Below are positions 46,164 through 54,351 of a DNA stretch of 64,000 nt, in pieces. The DNA comes from Planctomycetota bacterium. GTDB lineage: Bacteria > Planctomycetota > UBA1135. Position numbers and translations under genes: made by a program. Where the stretch lies: the NCBI GenBank assembly GCA_008501825.1, contig QQUA01000013.1, positions 62,001 to 126,000 on the forward strand, read 5' to 3'. How positions within the stretch are numbered: the first letter of the stretch is position 1; each line of letters opens with the position of its first letter. The notes below the pieces were generated by a model. It saw only the letters and a program-made list of their open reading frames with translations. It was not told the origin of the DNA and searched no databases.

Positions 46164-47237
46164 CTAAGGATTCAGTAAATGGCAGGCGGTGGTCTTGATC
46201 AAGACCACCAGTTCCTTTCCTGGCTTCAAGTCCATCTCCTTGCGGGCGCTTGGAGTCACTCGGGAATACAGTTCCGCCCGGCCGATTTGCAAACCCACGA
46301 GAAATTCATTGCCGATCCGCTCCAGGTTGGAAATCCGAGCCGGCAGAGCATTGCGGGCGGAGATCTTTTCCGGTTTGCGTTCGCAGAGGATCAAATCTTC
46401 CGCGTAGATGCCCAAATCCACTTCCTCGCCTGGAGCGGCGGCGCAAAGGGGAGCGACCAAGGCAACGCCTCCTAAGTCGAAAAAACTGATGCCGCCTTCC
46501 GGGTCGTGCTCCAACACCGGAAGACGCATCAGATTGTCGACCCCAAGCAAATTGGCGATGCCGATTTGAGTCGGCCGGGCCAAGACTTGAACCGGAGGCC
46601 CTTGGGCGACGACGCGCCCCTTTTCCAACACCAGACAATCATCGGCCAAAGCCAACAATTCGGAAGCCCGATGGGTGACGAAAATCATCGGGACTTTTAG
46701 GACCCGCTTGGCTTCCAACAGCAAGGTCAAAAATTCACGGGCCAATTCTGCATCTACCGAAGAAGCGGGCTCATCCAGCAACAACATGCGAGGCTGCGCC
46801 AATAACGCCCGCCCGCAAGCTACCCGCTGCCTTTCGCCTCCGGAAAGGGATTCAGGATTGCGTTGCAACAAGGAATCGAGGCGTAGAACTTCCAATATGC
46901 TCCGGCCTCTTTCGCTGTGAAATACGTTCTTCGCCCCGGGGGCATACACCAAATTGGCATAGGTGGAAAGGTGGGGGAACAGCAAGGGGTCTTGGGGAAT
47001 CAAGGCCAATCCCCGTTTTTCCGGCGCCAATCGTCGCCCACCCGGTCGTTGCGCCAACGGGATTCCGTTTAAAACGATCCGCTCTTGTTTCGGGCGAAGG
47101 ATCCCGGCGACACCGTGGAGCAAAGTGCTTTTGCCCGAACCGGATCTTCCAAAGATGCCTAAAACCGGAGCTTCGGAACGGAAATCCACGTTCAATTCAA
47201 ATTCGGATAAAGGTTGACGCAGGTGGACTTCGATCAT
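46164..47237 (-). CDS. modC: molybdate ABC transporter ATP-binding protein
   Basis: Powers molybdate (or tungstate) uptake through ModB. The ABC domain has Walker A FGRSGSGKSTLL, signature LSGGERQRVACGRALL, Walker B MLLLDEPASSVD and the switch histidine in IFVTHRASE. A C-terminal MOP-type oxyanion-binding domain (ARISNLERIGNEFLVGLQIG to LKPGKELVVLIKTTA) distinguishes it from other ABC ATPases. 357 residues, the family norm. It overlaps modB by four bases. Confidence 0.93.
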   Translation of the reverse strand: MIEVHLRQPLSEFELNVDFRSEAPVLGIFGRSGSGKSTLLHGVAGILRPKQERIVLNGIPLAQRPGGRRLAPEKRGLALIPQDPLLFPHLSTYANLVYAPGAKNVFHSERGRSILEVLRLDSLLQRNPESLSGGERQRVACGRALLAQPRMLLLDEPASSVDAELAREFLTLLLEAKRVLKVPMIFVTHRASELLALADDCLVLEKGRVVAQGPPVQVLARPTQIGIANLLGVDNLMRLPVLEHDPEGGISFFDLGGVALVAPLCAAAPGEEVDLGIYAEDLILCERKPEKISARNALPARISNLERIGNEFLVGLQIGRAELYSRVTPSARKEMDLKPGKELVVLIKTTACHLLNP

Positions 47238-47923
47238 GAGCGACCGCTCCTTTGACGGTGGCGTGCCGTCAGCCAGGCCATGAACAACAATGCCGACAAG
47301 GACAAAGCAATGCTGAGCAGGGTCAAGCGCATCACCGCGGTTTCGGATCCCGGAAGGTTCAGCAAGGTATAAACCGCCAGGGGAATTTGCCTGGTTTCCC
47401 CTTCAATGTTTCCGGCAAAAATCATGGTGGCACCGAATTCGCCCAAAGCGCGAGTAAAGGATAAAACCGCTCCGCCAAGCAAGCCCGGAAGAGCCAAGGG
47501 CAAGGTGATTCGAATAAAGGTAAAGGTCGGTCCGCGGCCCAGAGATCGGGAAACCGACTCAAGGCGCGGATCCACTCCCAGCAAGGAAAGGCGAATGGCT
47601 TCCACCAACAAGGGAAAGCCGACCACCGCGGCGGCGAGCACGCAGGCGGTGGTGGAATAAGCCAGATGATGTCCGGTCAGGGCGAACCAACTGCGGCCGA
47701 TAAAACTGCTACGCCCGAGGAAGGTCAGCAACAAATAGCCGGTGACCACCGGTGGCATGACCAAGGGGAGCATGATGAAGCCCTGCAACAAGGCTTTGCC
47801 TCGAAATGAACGGCGGGCCAGCACCCAGGCCAATAACAAGGCAGGGAGAAAAGAAAGCAAGACCGCCGCAGCGGCTATGCGAGCGGCTAGAGCCAGAACT
47901 TGCCATTCCGCGGCGCTGGGCAT
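47234..47923 (-). CDS. modB: molybdate ABC transporter permease
   Basis: 229 residues with five or six membrane helices and the EAA loop that contacts the ATPase (RSLGRGPTFTFIRITLPLAL, then GEFGATMIFAGN). The start was placed at ATG 47923, two bases after the modA stop; a longer frame would run inside modA. It forms the channel of the molybdate importer in the inner membrane. Confidence 0.93.
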   Translation of the reverse strand: MPSAAEWQVLALAARIAAAAVLLSFLPALLLAWVLARRSFRGKALLQGFIMLPLVMPPVVTGYLLLTFLGRSSFIGRSWFALTGHHLAYSTTACVLAAAVVGFPLLVEAIRLSLLGVDPRLESVSRSLGRGPTFTFIRITLPLALPGLLGGAVLSFTRALGEFGATMIFAGNIEGETRQIPLAVYTLLNLPGSETAVMRLTLLSIALSLSALLFMAWLTARHRQRSGRS

Positions 47924-47925
47924 GG

Positions 47926-48714
47926 CTATTGCCCTTCGGCTAAAGGCGGTGCAAAGCCGGCGGCTTGGAACACCTGCCTGGCTTTTGGGCTGAACCAATA
48001 ATCGGTATCCCGCCCGGAGACTTCGCCCGTGTTCTCCGGACGCAAACGGGCTACTAGATATTCAATGGGCCGATGAGTTTTCGGATCCAGAGCAAACAAA
48101 GTTATGACATCGGCCACTCGGGCGTCGGTGAAGTAAACGAAACCGGCAGCCGCCTCCCCTTGGGCCACCGCTCGAAGCACGGAACGCACGTCGTCCAAAC
48201 CTACCGCATACTCTCGAATCGCCGACCAGTGGCCGGAATTGCGAAAACTTTCCCGGGAGTATTCTCCCGCCGGCACGCCTTCATCGGCCAAGGCGATGCG
48301 GTCGCCTGGAGCCAGGCGTTGAAGTAATTGAGACAGGTCCTCAGGAAGATTGGAAGCTAGCGGAGATTGGGCGGGGGCGATGCAGACCAAGCGGTTTCTG
48401 GCCACGACCCGAGGAGGCTCTTGCAAGCAACCGGCTTGGTCCAAAGTTTCCATCCAATGCCGATTGGCGGAAAGAAAGAAATCGGCCGGCGCTCCATCTT
48501 GAATTTGGCGAGCTAATCCGCTGGTCGGGCCGAAACTGCAAGACCACGGGCCGCCAGGGGCATCCTCGGCCAATTTAGAAACCACGTCGGTCAAACTGGC
48601 AGCGGCAAAAACCAAAGTCTGGGAACGATCGTGTTCGGCACCGCAAGCGAAGGCGGCGGTGGCAAGAAGCAAACCGCAACTCCACCAGTTTCCAGAAGGA
48701 GCGATCCGCTTCAT
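47926..48714 (-). CDS. modA: molybdate-binding periplasmic protein
   Basis: 262 residues. The N-terminus (LLLATAAFACG) ends in a lipobox-like sequence with C24, so it may be a lipoprotein rather than free in the periplasm. The binding-protein fold shows the typical VFAAASLTDVVSKLAE, FGPTSGLARQIQDGAPADFF and AAGFVYFTDA segments. The Ser and Tyr ligands that hold the oxyanion fit this family, though tungstate or other oxyanions are possible. Its start overlaps the regulator's stop by four bases. Confidence 0.92.
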   Translation of the reverse strand: MKRIAPSGNWWSCGLLLATAAFACGAEHDRSQTLVFAAASLTDVVSKLAEDAPGGPWSCSFGPTSGLARQIQDGAPADFFLSANRHWMETLDQAGCLQEPPRVVARNRLVCIAPAQSPLASNLPEDLSQLLQRLAPGDRIALADEGVPAGEYSRESFRNSGHWSAIREYAVGLDDVRSVLRAVAQGEAAAGFVYFTDARVADVITLFALDPKTHRPIEYLVARLRPENTGEVSGRDTDYWFSPKARQVFQAAGFAPPLAEGQ

Positions 48715-49757
48715 TCGCTCAAACTCCTGATTTCCCCGGCTTCTCGAGTTTCGTAACCGGGCACCGCACCCGCCTGGCGATGAAAGAACTTGGAGCGAAG
48801 AGCTTCAATGACGGCTTTGACCGGTGGATCTTCCAAAGTATCTCGACGGGCGCAGAAATCGAAGGCTTCTTGCTCCAAAGGAATGAAGTCCAAACCGGCT
48901 TGAACCGCCGCCATGCGAACGCAGACTCCGACTTGGGCCCATCCGCTTTGAATGGTGGAGGCCACGCCGAAATGATCAGAGGCCAAGTGGGGGCCAAGCT
49001 GAGGTTTGGAGTTTCGGTCTTGCCACAACTTGTCCAAACACCGGCGGGCGCCGGAACCGGATTCGCGACCCACCCAACGGAGATCGGCTTGCAGGACTCC
49101 ACCCACCGTGCGAAGTCCCAAGGCTGGATCCAAAGCCAAGCCTTCTTCCCAGGTGGCCACCCGAATCAAAACGAAATCGGGACCAAGCAGGCGCCGCACT
49201 ACCGCGGCGTTGTCGCCCAAATGCAAGCCGGCCAGATGCACGCAGCGGTGGCGAAGCAACTCCAAAGCCGCCCGGCTGGAACGATTGAACGGCAACAGGC
49301 GAAAGGAATGGCTTCTTTCCAAGGCGGATGCCAACAGAGCCACTGCGGGATCACATCCTGCGACCACCACGGTGGGCGGCGCTTGTTCGGCTGTATCGCA
49401 ATCGTGGGGGAGCCAACCGGCGAAAGTGGATTCCACTGGATAGCGCCACCACCGTTCTCCAACTCGGGCTTGCCAGAACGAGGCTTGTTCCGCCTTGGGC
49501 TTCCAGGCCCAGTCGGGTGAGGCCGTGGCCCCGATCCGGTCCAAGGTGAACAAGGCTTCCACCGGGACCTGGAAGGCGGCCGCCAAGGCCAAAGCCGCCG
49601 TGGTCGAGGGAACCAGGCGGGCCTGTTCGATGGCCGAAACCCCGCTGCGGGACAAGCCGGCTCGCTGAGCCAACTCCGCCTGGGACCATCCTCGCCGTTG
49701 GCGATGCTGACGCAGACTATTGTGAAGGCTGCGAAGGGCCTGAGGGTCTGACGCCAT
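48711..49757 (-). CDS. XRE-type regulator fused to a ModA/PBP-like ligand domain
   Basis: 348 residues. A Cro/C1-type helix-turn-helix occupies about residues 8-62 (GWSQAELAQRAGLSRSGVSA). The rest resembles the PBP-like domain of regulators in the molybdate field (PPTVVVAGCDPAVALLA, HLAGLHLGDNA, GLDFIPLEQEAFDF). It overlaps modA by four bases and heads the mod operon, so it probably senses molybdate or cofactor and controls this operon; the classical ModE has a different architecture. ATG 49757 was chosen because an AGGA lies just upstream; ATG 49784 is an alternative. Both ATGs fall inside an inverted repeat. Confidence 0.82.
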   Translation of the reverse strand: MASDPQALRSLHNSLRQHRQRRGWSQAELAQRAGLSRSGVSAIEQARLVPSTTAALALAAAFQVPVEALFTLDRIGATASPDWAWKPKAEQASFWQARVGERWWRYPVESTFAGWLPHDCDTAEQAPPTVVVAGCDPAVALLASALERSHSFRLLPFNRSSRAALELLRHRCVHLAGLHLGDNAAVVRRLLGPDFVLIRVATWEEGLALDPALGLRTVGGVLQADLRWVGRESGSGARRCLDKLWQDRNSKPQLGPHLASDHFGVASTIQSGWAQVGVCVRMAAVQAGLDFIPLEQEAFDFCARRDTLEDPPVKAVIEALRSKFFHRQAGAVPGYETREAGEIRSLSE

Positions 49758-49785
49758 GATCCTAGAGTAAGACGCCAGGATCATG
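49755..49785. promoter_or_regulatory. probable autoregulatory operator of the mod operon regulator
   Basis: CATGATCCT (49755-49763) and AGGATCATG (49777-49785) form a perfect 9-bp inverted repeat with 13 bases between, a centre-to-centre distance of about two helical turns. It covers the regulator's start region and the short gap after the pseudopilin gene. A dimeric HTH protein binding here would block transcription or translation of its own operon. This is inference from position and symmetry. Confidence 0.6.
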
Positions 49786-49809
49786 TCGTCTAGGGCTCAA
49801 AACTGGCGA

Positions 49810-50283
49810 TCAGTCCGGTGCCGGCAGGAGGACGGGGACCGCCAGCGGCTGATTCAATTTGGTGCTCAAGTCGGCGGGAAGGACCCCATAAGGACCGGCG
49901 CAGACCACCACGGCATAGGCCACGCCCTTGTCTTCCAACTTCAGGACCAGGTAGGCCCATCCCCAAGGGTCGGCCTCCACCGGAACGTGCTCGGGGAGGA
50001 GACTGGACAAAGGAGAGGTGGTGCCGCTGAAATCCGGAGCGATTTGGCCTTTCCCGGCCAGAGGGTAATTCCAAGCCCCCGGATCGTCCTCTTCCATGGC
50101 TAGGCGGATGGCGCCGGCCAAAAATTCCAGGTCGTCCCTGGCTTTAATCACCCGGGCATCGTGGAGGCCGTCGTCCCGGGTTCGGAACACCATCCAAGTC
50201 GTGCCCGCCAGGAGCAGAACGATCCACAACAGTTCCACGAGGGTCATGCCCCGGCGGCGGTGGTTCCCGGTACCCATGCTCAT
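49810..50283 (-). CDS. type II secretion-like pseudopilin (GspG-like)
   Basis: 157 residues. The N-terminus MSMGTGNHRRRG is followed by the prepilin peptidase motif G/MTLVELLWIVLLLAG, so a short basic leader is removed before Met and the +5 Glu is present. The C-terminal part has VEADPWGWAYLV, like the DPWG-x-Y motif of GspG-type major pseudopilins. No other secretion gene is nearby. The start at ATG 50283 gives the normal short leader; a longer frame would add 50 residues and is rejected. It is divergent from thiL with 136 bases between. Confidence 0.8.
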   Translation of the reverse strand: MSMGTGNHRRRGMTLVELLWIVLLLAGTTWMVFRTRDDGLHDARVIKARDDLEFLAGAIRLAMEEDDPGAWNYPLAGKGQIAPDFSGTTSPLSSLLPEHVPVEADPWGWAYLVLKLEDKGVAYAVVVCAGPYGVLPADLSTKLNQPLAVPVLLPAPD

Positions 50284-50419
50284 TGTCCTAACCTGGCCAG
50301 GGACTTCCAGCAAGAAGGCTGGAGCGATTGGTCGAAAGGAATAGAAGCCGGCGTAAACTTCCGGCCTTCGACCCTGGCGGGAATCCACACCGGAACGAAG
50401 CCGTGGTCCATCGTCTGCG

Positions 50420-51334
50420 ATGAGCGCATCCAAGGGAGAAGATCAACTGCACCGGCTTTTTGAGGAAGCCTTTCGCCGCCGCCGTGGTCTGCGTGGGCCG
50501 GGGGACGATTGCGCTCGCTTGCAAAGCCGACATGGCCAAGCTCTGGCCATGAGCACCGATCAAGTCATCCCGGGAGTTCATACCGAGCTGGATGCGTCGC
50601 CGAAGCGATTGGCGCAAAAACTTCTTCGCCGCACGCTGAGTGATTTGGCGGCTGCTGGAGCTACCCCTTGGGCCGTCAGTTGGACCGCAGCGGCGCCGCC
50701 GGAAAAGGGAATGGCTTGGATGAAGCGCTTGGCCAAAGCCTTTCTCCATGAGGCGGAGTTGTTCGGCACTTCCGTGATCGGCGGAGATTTAAGCACCGCT
50801 CCGGCGGTGGTGTTGACTTGTACCGCCTTGGGCTGGGAGGGGCGACGTCCGGCTCCCGGCCGTTCCGGCGGACGTAGCGGGCATTGGCTGGTGGTGACGG
50901 GGAAATTGGGCAACGCGGTTCGTAGTGGCCGCCATTTGTGTCCGGAGCCGCGATTAATCGAGGGACGACTTTTGGTAGAGCGTTATGAAGCCAAAGCCAT
51001 GATTGACCTTTCGGATGGTTTGGCTCGGGACCTGCCGCGTTTGTTGGAAAAATCCGGGTTGGGAGCAGTCGTGGATTTGGATGCCTTGCCCATGGATCGG
51101 AGCCTAAGTCGCACCTTGCCCGGTTTCGAAGCGGCGGTCAGTGAAGGAGAAGATTATGAATTGTTGGCGGTGTTGGAACCGGCTAAAGCGAGACGGGCCT
51201 TTTTTGATCCGATCTTGCGCAAAACCGGATTGCACGCCATTGGTGAATTGCGTTCCGAACCTGGATTGGTTTGGCAAATCGATGGGGAGGCGGTGACTCT
51301 CTCCGCTTCCGGCTGGCAACACGATTGGAAATGA
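50420..51334 (+). CDS. thiL: thiamine-monophosphate kinase
   Basis: Phosphorylates thiamine phosphate to the active pyrophosphate. 304 residues of the ThiL/PurM fold: GPGDDCARLQ near the N-terminus (metal site), STDQVIPGVHTELD, RTLSDLAAAGATP, GGDLSTAPAVVLTCTALG, MIDLSDGLARDLPRL and SEGEDYELLAVLEP. Its stop overlaps tsaE as ATGA. With the ThiE-like gene it gives the last steps of thiamine activation. Confidence 0.94.
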   Translation: MSASKGEDQLHRLFEEAFRRRRGLRGPGDDCARLQSRHGQALAMSTDQVIPGVHTELDASPKRLAQKLLRRTLSDLAAAGATPWAVSWTAAAPPEKGMAWMKRLAKAFLHEAELFGTSVIGGDLSTAPAVVLTCTALGWEGRRPAPGRSGGRSGHWLVVTGKLGNAVRSGRHLCPEPRLIEGRLLVERYEAKAMIDLSDGLARDLPRLLEKSGLGAVVDLDALPMDRSLSRTLPGFEAAVSEGEDYELLAVLEPAKARRAFFDPILRKTGLHAIGELRSEPGLVWQIDGEAVTLSASGWQHDWK

Positions 51335-51882
51335 CCACGAATCCTTCCTTCCGCTGGCAAAGTCGTAGCCCGGAACAGAGTCAACGATTCGGAGAAATCC
51401 TGGGAAGTCTGCTGCAAGCCGGCGATTGGTTGGCCTTGTACGGCGATTTGGGTGCAGGAAAGACCACCTTGGTCGCCGGTTTGGCTCGCGGCTTGAAAAT
51501 TCAAGCGCCGGTGTCTTCCCCGACTTACTTGCTGTGCCACGAATACGAAGGCGAAACCACGCTATTTCATTTGGACGCTTACTTCACCGCCCGCATGGAA
51601 AGTTTGCTCTTGGAAGGATTGGCCGAACGCCTTGCCGGTGAAGGAGTCGTAGTCTTGGAGTGGGCCGAGCACGTGGAATCTTGGTTACCCAAGGATCATT
51701 TGGCTCTTTCCATGGAAGTCACCGCCGGCTTAGGGCAAGAGGAAAATTCCAAAACCGAATCGTCCATTTCGGAGCCGGAAGATTCCGGTGTTCGCGATTT
51801 GACCCTGGAAGCTCATGGTCCCCGTTCCACGGCTCGACTTCACGCCATGCAAGGCCAACTGGAAAGCTTGTCCTCGCCGTAG
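51331..51882 (+). CDS. tsaE: TsaE, ATPase of tRNA threonylcarbamoyladenosine synthesis
   Basis: 183 residues. Walker A is YGDLGAGKTTLV, followed by the family motifs VSSPTYLLCHEY and FHLDAYF, and the Walker B-like GVVVLEWAEH. TsaE works with TsaB and TsaD to place t6A at position 37 of ANN-decoding tRNAs. A ~45-residue acidic C-terminal extension makes it longer than the usual ~150 residues. The start at ATG 51331 overlaps thiL. Confidence 0.92.
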   Translation: MTTNPSFRWQSRSPEQSQRFGEILGSLLQAGDWLALYGDLGAGKTTLVAGLARGLKIQAPVSSPTYLLCHEYEGETTLFHLDAYFTARMESLLLEGLAERLAGEGVVVLEWAEHVESWLPKDHLALSMEVTAGLGQEENSKTESSISEPEDSGVRDLTLEAHGPRSTARLHAMQGQLESLSSP

Positions 51883-51915
51883 CAGAATGAAACCACGCCG
51901 GCCGCGGCGTTCGCA

Positions 51916-52503
51916 GTGAGTGCTTCCGCTCGAGATGACCTTTTGGTGCGCTTTCGCGCCGGGGATCCCCAGGCTTTCCAAAGCCTGGTGTCGGAACTCG
52001 GCCCGCGGCTGAAGGGCTTCTTCTTACGCCAAGGCGCCCGGGAAGATGAAGCCGAGGATTTGCTCCAAAGCGTCTTTCTTCGAGTGCTGCAGGGTTTGGA
52101 CCGCTACCAGCCGAGTGGCCAGCTCAGCGCCTACTTTCTCCGCATTGCCCGCAATCTGTGGATCGACCATCGCCGGCGCAAACGCCCTCAAACCGGAGTC
52201 GAGATGCCGGAGGCCGCCGCGGCAACGGAGGGTCCGGAGGAGCATGCCGAAACCCAGGATCGAGCCGCCTTGCTGCGCCGGGCCTTAGCCGCTCTGGATC
52301 CGGCGGCTCGCGAACTGCTCGAGTTCGCGGTGCTGCAAAAACTACCTTATAAAGACGTCGCGGACCTCCTGGGGATCCCGGTCGGCACTGTTAAGTCTAG
52401 GGTTTACTATACTTTACGAAGGCTTCGCGAGCAGTTGCCGGAGTTGGCTCCCTCTTCGGAAGTTTCTTCGAACCCTGAGGAGGAGGAATCCGTTGGCCCC
52501 TAA
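51916..52503 (+). CDS. ECF-type RNA polymerase sigma factor
   Basis: 195 residues with sigma-70 region 2 (LLVRFRAGDPQAFQSLVSEL through AYFLRIARNLWIDHRRR, the -10 recognition helix) and region 4 (LDPAARELLEFAVLQKLPYKDVADLLGIPVGTVKSRVYYTLRRL, read in parts). It lacks region 3, as ECF factors do. GTG start at 51916; a 6-bp hairpin (ACGCCG/CGGCGT) lies just before it and could lower translation. The next gene, 21 bases downstream, is a membrane protein with an anti-sigma layout. Confidence 0.92.
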   Translation: MSASARDDLLVRFRAGDPQAFQSLVSELGPRLKGFFLRQGAREDEAEDLLQSVFLRVLQGLDRYQPSGQLSAYFLRIARNLWIDHRRRKRPQTGVEMPEAAAATEGPEEHAETQDRAALLRRALAALDPAARELLEFAVLQKLPYKDVADLLGIPVGTVKSRVYYTLRRLREQLPELAPSSEVSSNPEEEESVGP

Positions 52504-52524
52504 GCCGGGGACCCCGGTACAGGC

Positions 52525-53538
52525 ATGAGTTCCATCGACAAGCCCGCAGGCGACGACATCGCCGACCCCAACTTCCCGACTCCGGAGCAGGAAGCGGTTT
52601 TGGACGCTTTTGCCGAGGAGTTGCAAGCGGCTTGTCCCGATCCTCCCCTGAGCGCTGCTTTAGAAGAGGCTTTGCAGAACGAGGCGCTGGCCTTCGAGCT
52701 GCAAAAGGCTCACTCCGAGCCGCCCTTGAGCGCCGGGTTCCGCGACCGCCTCTGGCGCCATTGGCAAGCGGCTCCCGCACCGATTTGGACCATGCGCGGG
52801 GCTTTCCAACGCAATCCCGTTTTGCGGGTCGCCGCCGCCTTGTTGGTGATGTCCACCTTGGCGGTCCCGATCACCGGCATGGTGTACTTCCTGAATCCGC
52901 CGAAGCCGGAACACCCGGTGATTCAGGTGCAAGTGCCCCGTGGAAACGGTCCTGGCGCAGTTGCCGAAGAGATCTGGCAACCGCATTTGGAAACGCCGGC
53001 GTCGCCGGATTTGGAAGAGTGGCTCGCTACCCAGGTTTTCGATGATTCCTGGATGGTGGCGGTAGAACAGCAAAACCGGTTGGCGGCTTTGTCCTTCGCC
53101 TGGCACCAGCGCTTTCCGATCTCGAATGCCGGCCCGCCGCCCGAAGCCGGCGAAGCTTCTTGGTCCGGGGAAGCGAAGGGCTTTGCTTTGCGGTTGGCCT
53201 GGCTGGCCCCGGAGTCCGGGCGGCAGCAAGATTGGCCGAATCTCAGTGCCGTCGATCTGTGGTTGGAAATGGAGCACCGGCTGGCCCTGGCCCCGAGCCG
53301 GCAGCAAGAACTACAAGCACCCCCGGAGGGCCTGGTGCAGCGCTTCCGCGAACTATGGGCCTTAGGCGGCGAAGCCAACCGCGCCTGGCTCCAAGGATGG
53401 AAATTGGTTTTAGACGGCCATTTGGACGGCGCCAGCCTGCCTTTGCCAAGGACTTTGGTACCGGAGGCCTTTCCGGGACTATCCTGGGCCCAATTGGCAT
53501 GGCAGCCCGACCCCGGCGATTTCAGTTCCAGGCCCTAG
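52525..53538 (+). CDS. putative membrane anti-sigma factor
   Basis: 337 residues. An ~95-residue acidic N-terminal part, probably cytoplasmic, holds two copies of a short motif: DPPLSAALEEAL near 39-50 and EPPLSAGFRDRL near 65-76. One membrane helix spans about 99-122 (VLRVAAALLVMSTLAVPITGMVYF, in parts). A ~210-residue outer domain of no known family follows. Position directly after the ECF sigma gene and the N-in topology fit an anti-sigma factor, though the usual zinc HxxxCxxC motif is absent. Regulation by signal-induced release is inferred. Confidence 0.65.
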   Translation: MSSIDKPAGDDIADPNFPTPEQEAVLDAFAEELQAACPDPPLSAALEEALQNEALAFELQKAHSEPPLSAGFRDRLWRHWQAAPAPIWTMRGAFQRNPVLRVAAALLVMSTLAVPITGMVYFLNPPKPEHPVIQVQVPRGNGPGAVAEEIWQPHLETPASPDLEEWLATQVFDDSWMVAVEQQNRLAALSFAWHQRFPISNAGPPPEAGEASWSGEAKGFALRLAWLAPESGRQQDWPNLSAVDLWLEMEHRLALAPSRQQELQAPPEGLVQRFRELWALGGEANRAWLQGWKLVLDGHLDGASLPLPRTLVPEAFPGLSWAQLAWQPDPGDFSSRP

Positions 53539-54266
53539 GCCTGGCCCACAAACTGCCCCTGGTTAGCGCGGCGGCGGCGGGGATGCTGTGCTTCCTCCCC
53601 GACTTGGCTGCCTTGCCGCTTCCCCAGCGGGGAGTGCCGCCTTGGAGCCAGTTGGAACCCATGATCGCCGAAGCCGATTTCATCGCTCTCGGCAAAGTGG
53701 AGGAGACCCGGTATTTGGCTCCCTTGGGCCACCGCATCAGCGTCCGGCTAGAAGAAGTCCTTTGGCCGCCGCTGCACAACCCCAACCCCAAGCGCTGGCG
53801 TCCGGTCCATTACCTGACCGACAGCAAAAAAGTGGTCCTCCCGGGAGATCGGGAGTTGTTGTTTTTGGCCAAACCGGCCAAGGATGGCTTGCACCACCAA
53901 TTGCTGCACAAAGTCGGCGCTCGCGATCTGCATCAGGAACCGAAAGTCGCATGGTTGCGGCAGGTTTTGAAACACCGGCAGGCTCCTAAAGACCGCCAAG
54001 CACGGTTGTTCGTCGCTTTTTACGGCCGTTCGCTGTGGGCAGAGGCCGTGTGGACCCGGAATCAAGCTCTGGCTGAAATCGAGCGGCTGCGCCGGCAGCG
54101 AGGGCCGGAACTGCACACTTTGTTGGCTATTTCCGATCTTCAGAAGGCGCTGAAACTTTATCCGGACGGCCCGATGCACTTGCGGTTGCAAGCGATTTTG
54201 GACTGGCGACAAAAACCGCTCCCGAAACCGGATCGGCCGCCGCCGAAGCCGGAAGACGGTTCCTAA
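53499..54266 (+). CDS. hypothetical exported protein
   Basis: 255 residues from ATG 53499, which lies 40 bases inside the end of the preceding gene. A basic n-region and an alanine/leucine-rich segment (LPLVSAAAAGMLCFLPDLAA) suggest export. The next part, EADFIALGKVEETRYLAPLG, leads into a small beta domain, then a basic helical region and a proline-rich tail. No family recognised. Position after the sigma/anti-sigma pair suggests it belongs to the same response. The start is uncertain because of the overlap. Confidence 0.6.
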   Translation: MAARPRRFQFQALGLAHKLPLVSAAAAGMLCFLPDLAALPLPQRGVPPWSQLEPMIAEADFIALGKVEETRYLAPLGHRISVRLEEVLWPPLHNPNPKRWRPVHYLTDSKKVVLPGDRELLFLAKPAKDGLHHQLLHKVGARDLHQEPKVAWLRQVLKHRQAPKDRQARLFVAFYGRSLWAEAVWTRNQALAEIERLRRQRGPELHTLLAISDLQKALKLYPDGPMHLRLQAILDWRQKPLPKPDRPPPKPEDGS

Positions 54267-54351
54267 GTCCAATTTCGGGAAAAAGAGCGAAGTCCAGGCT
54301 TTTGGGCCGTAGGGATCCGGACCCGACGCGGCTATCCTTTCCGCCATTGCC

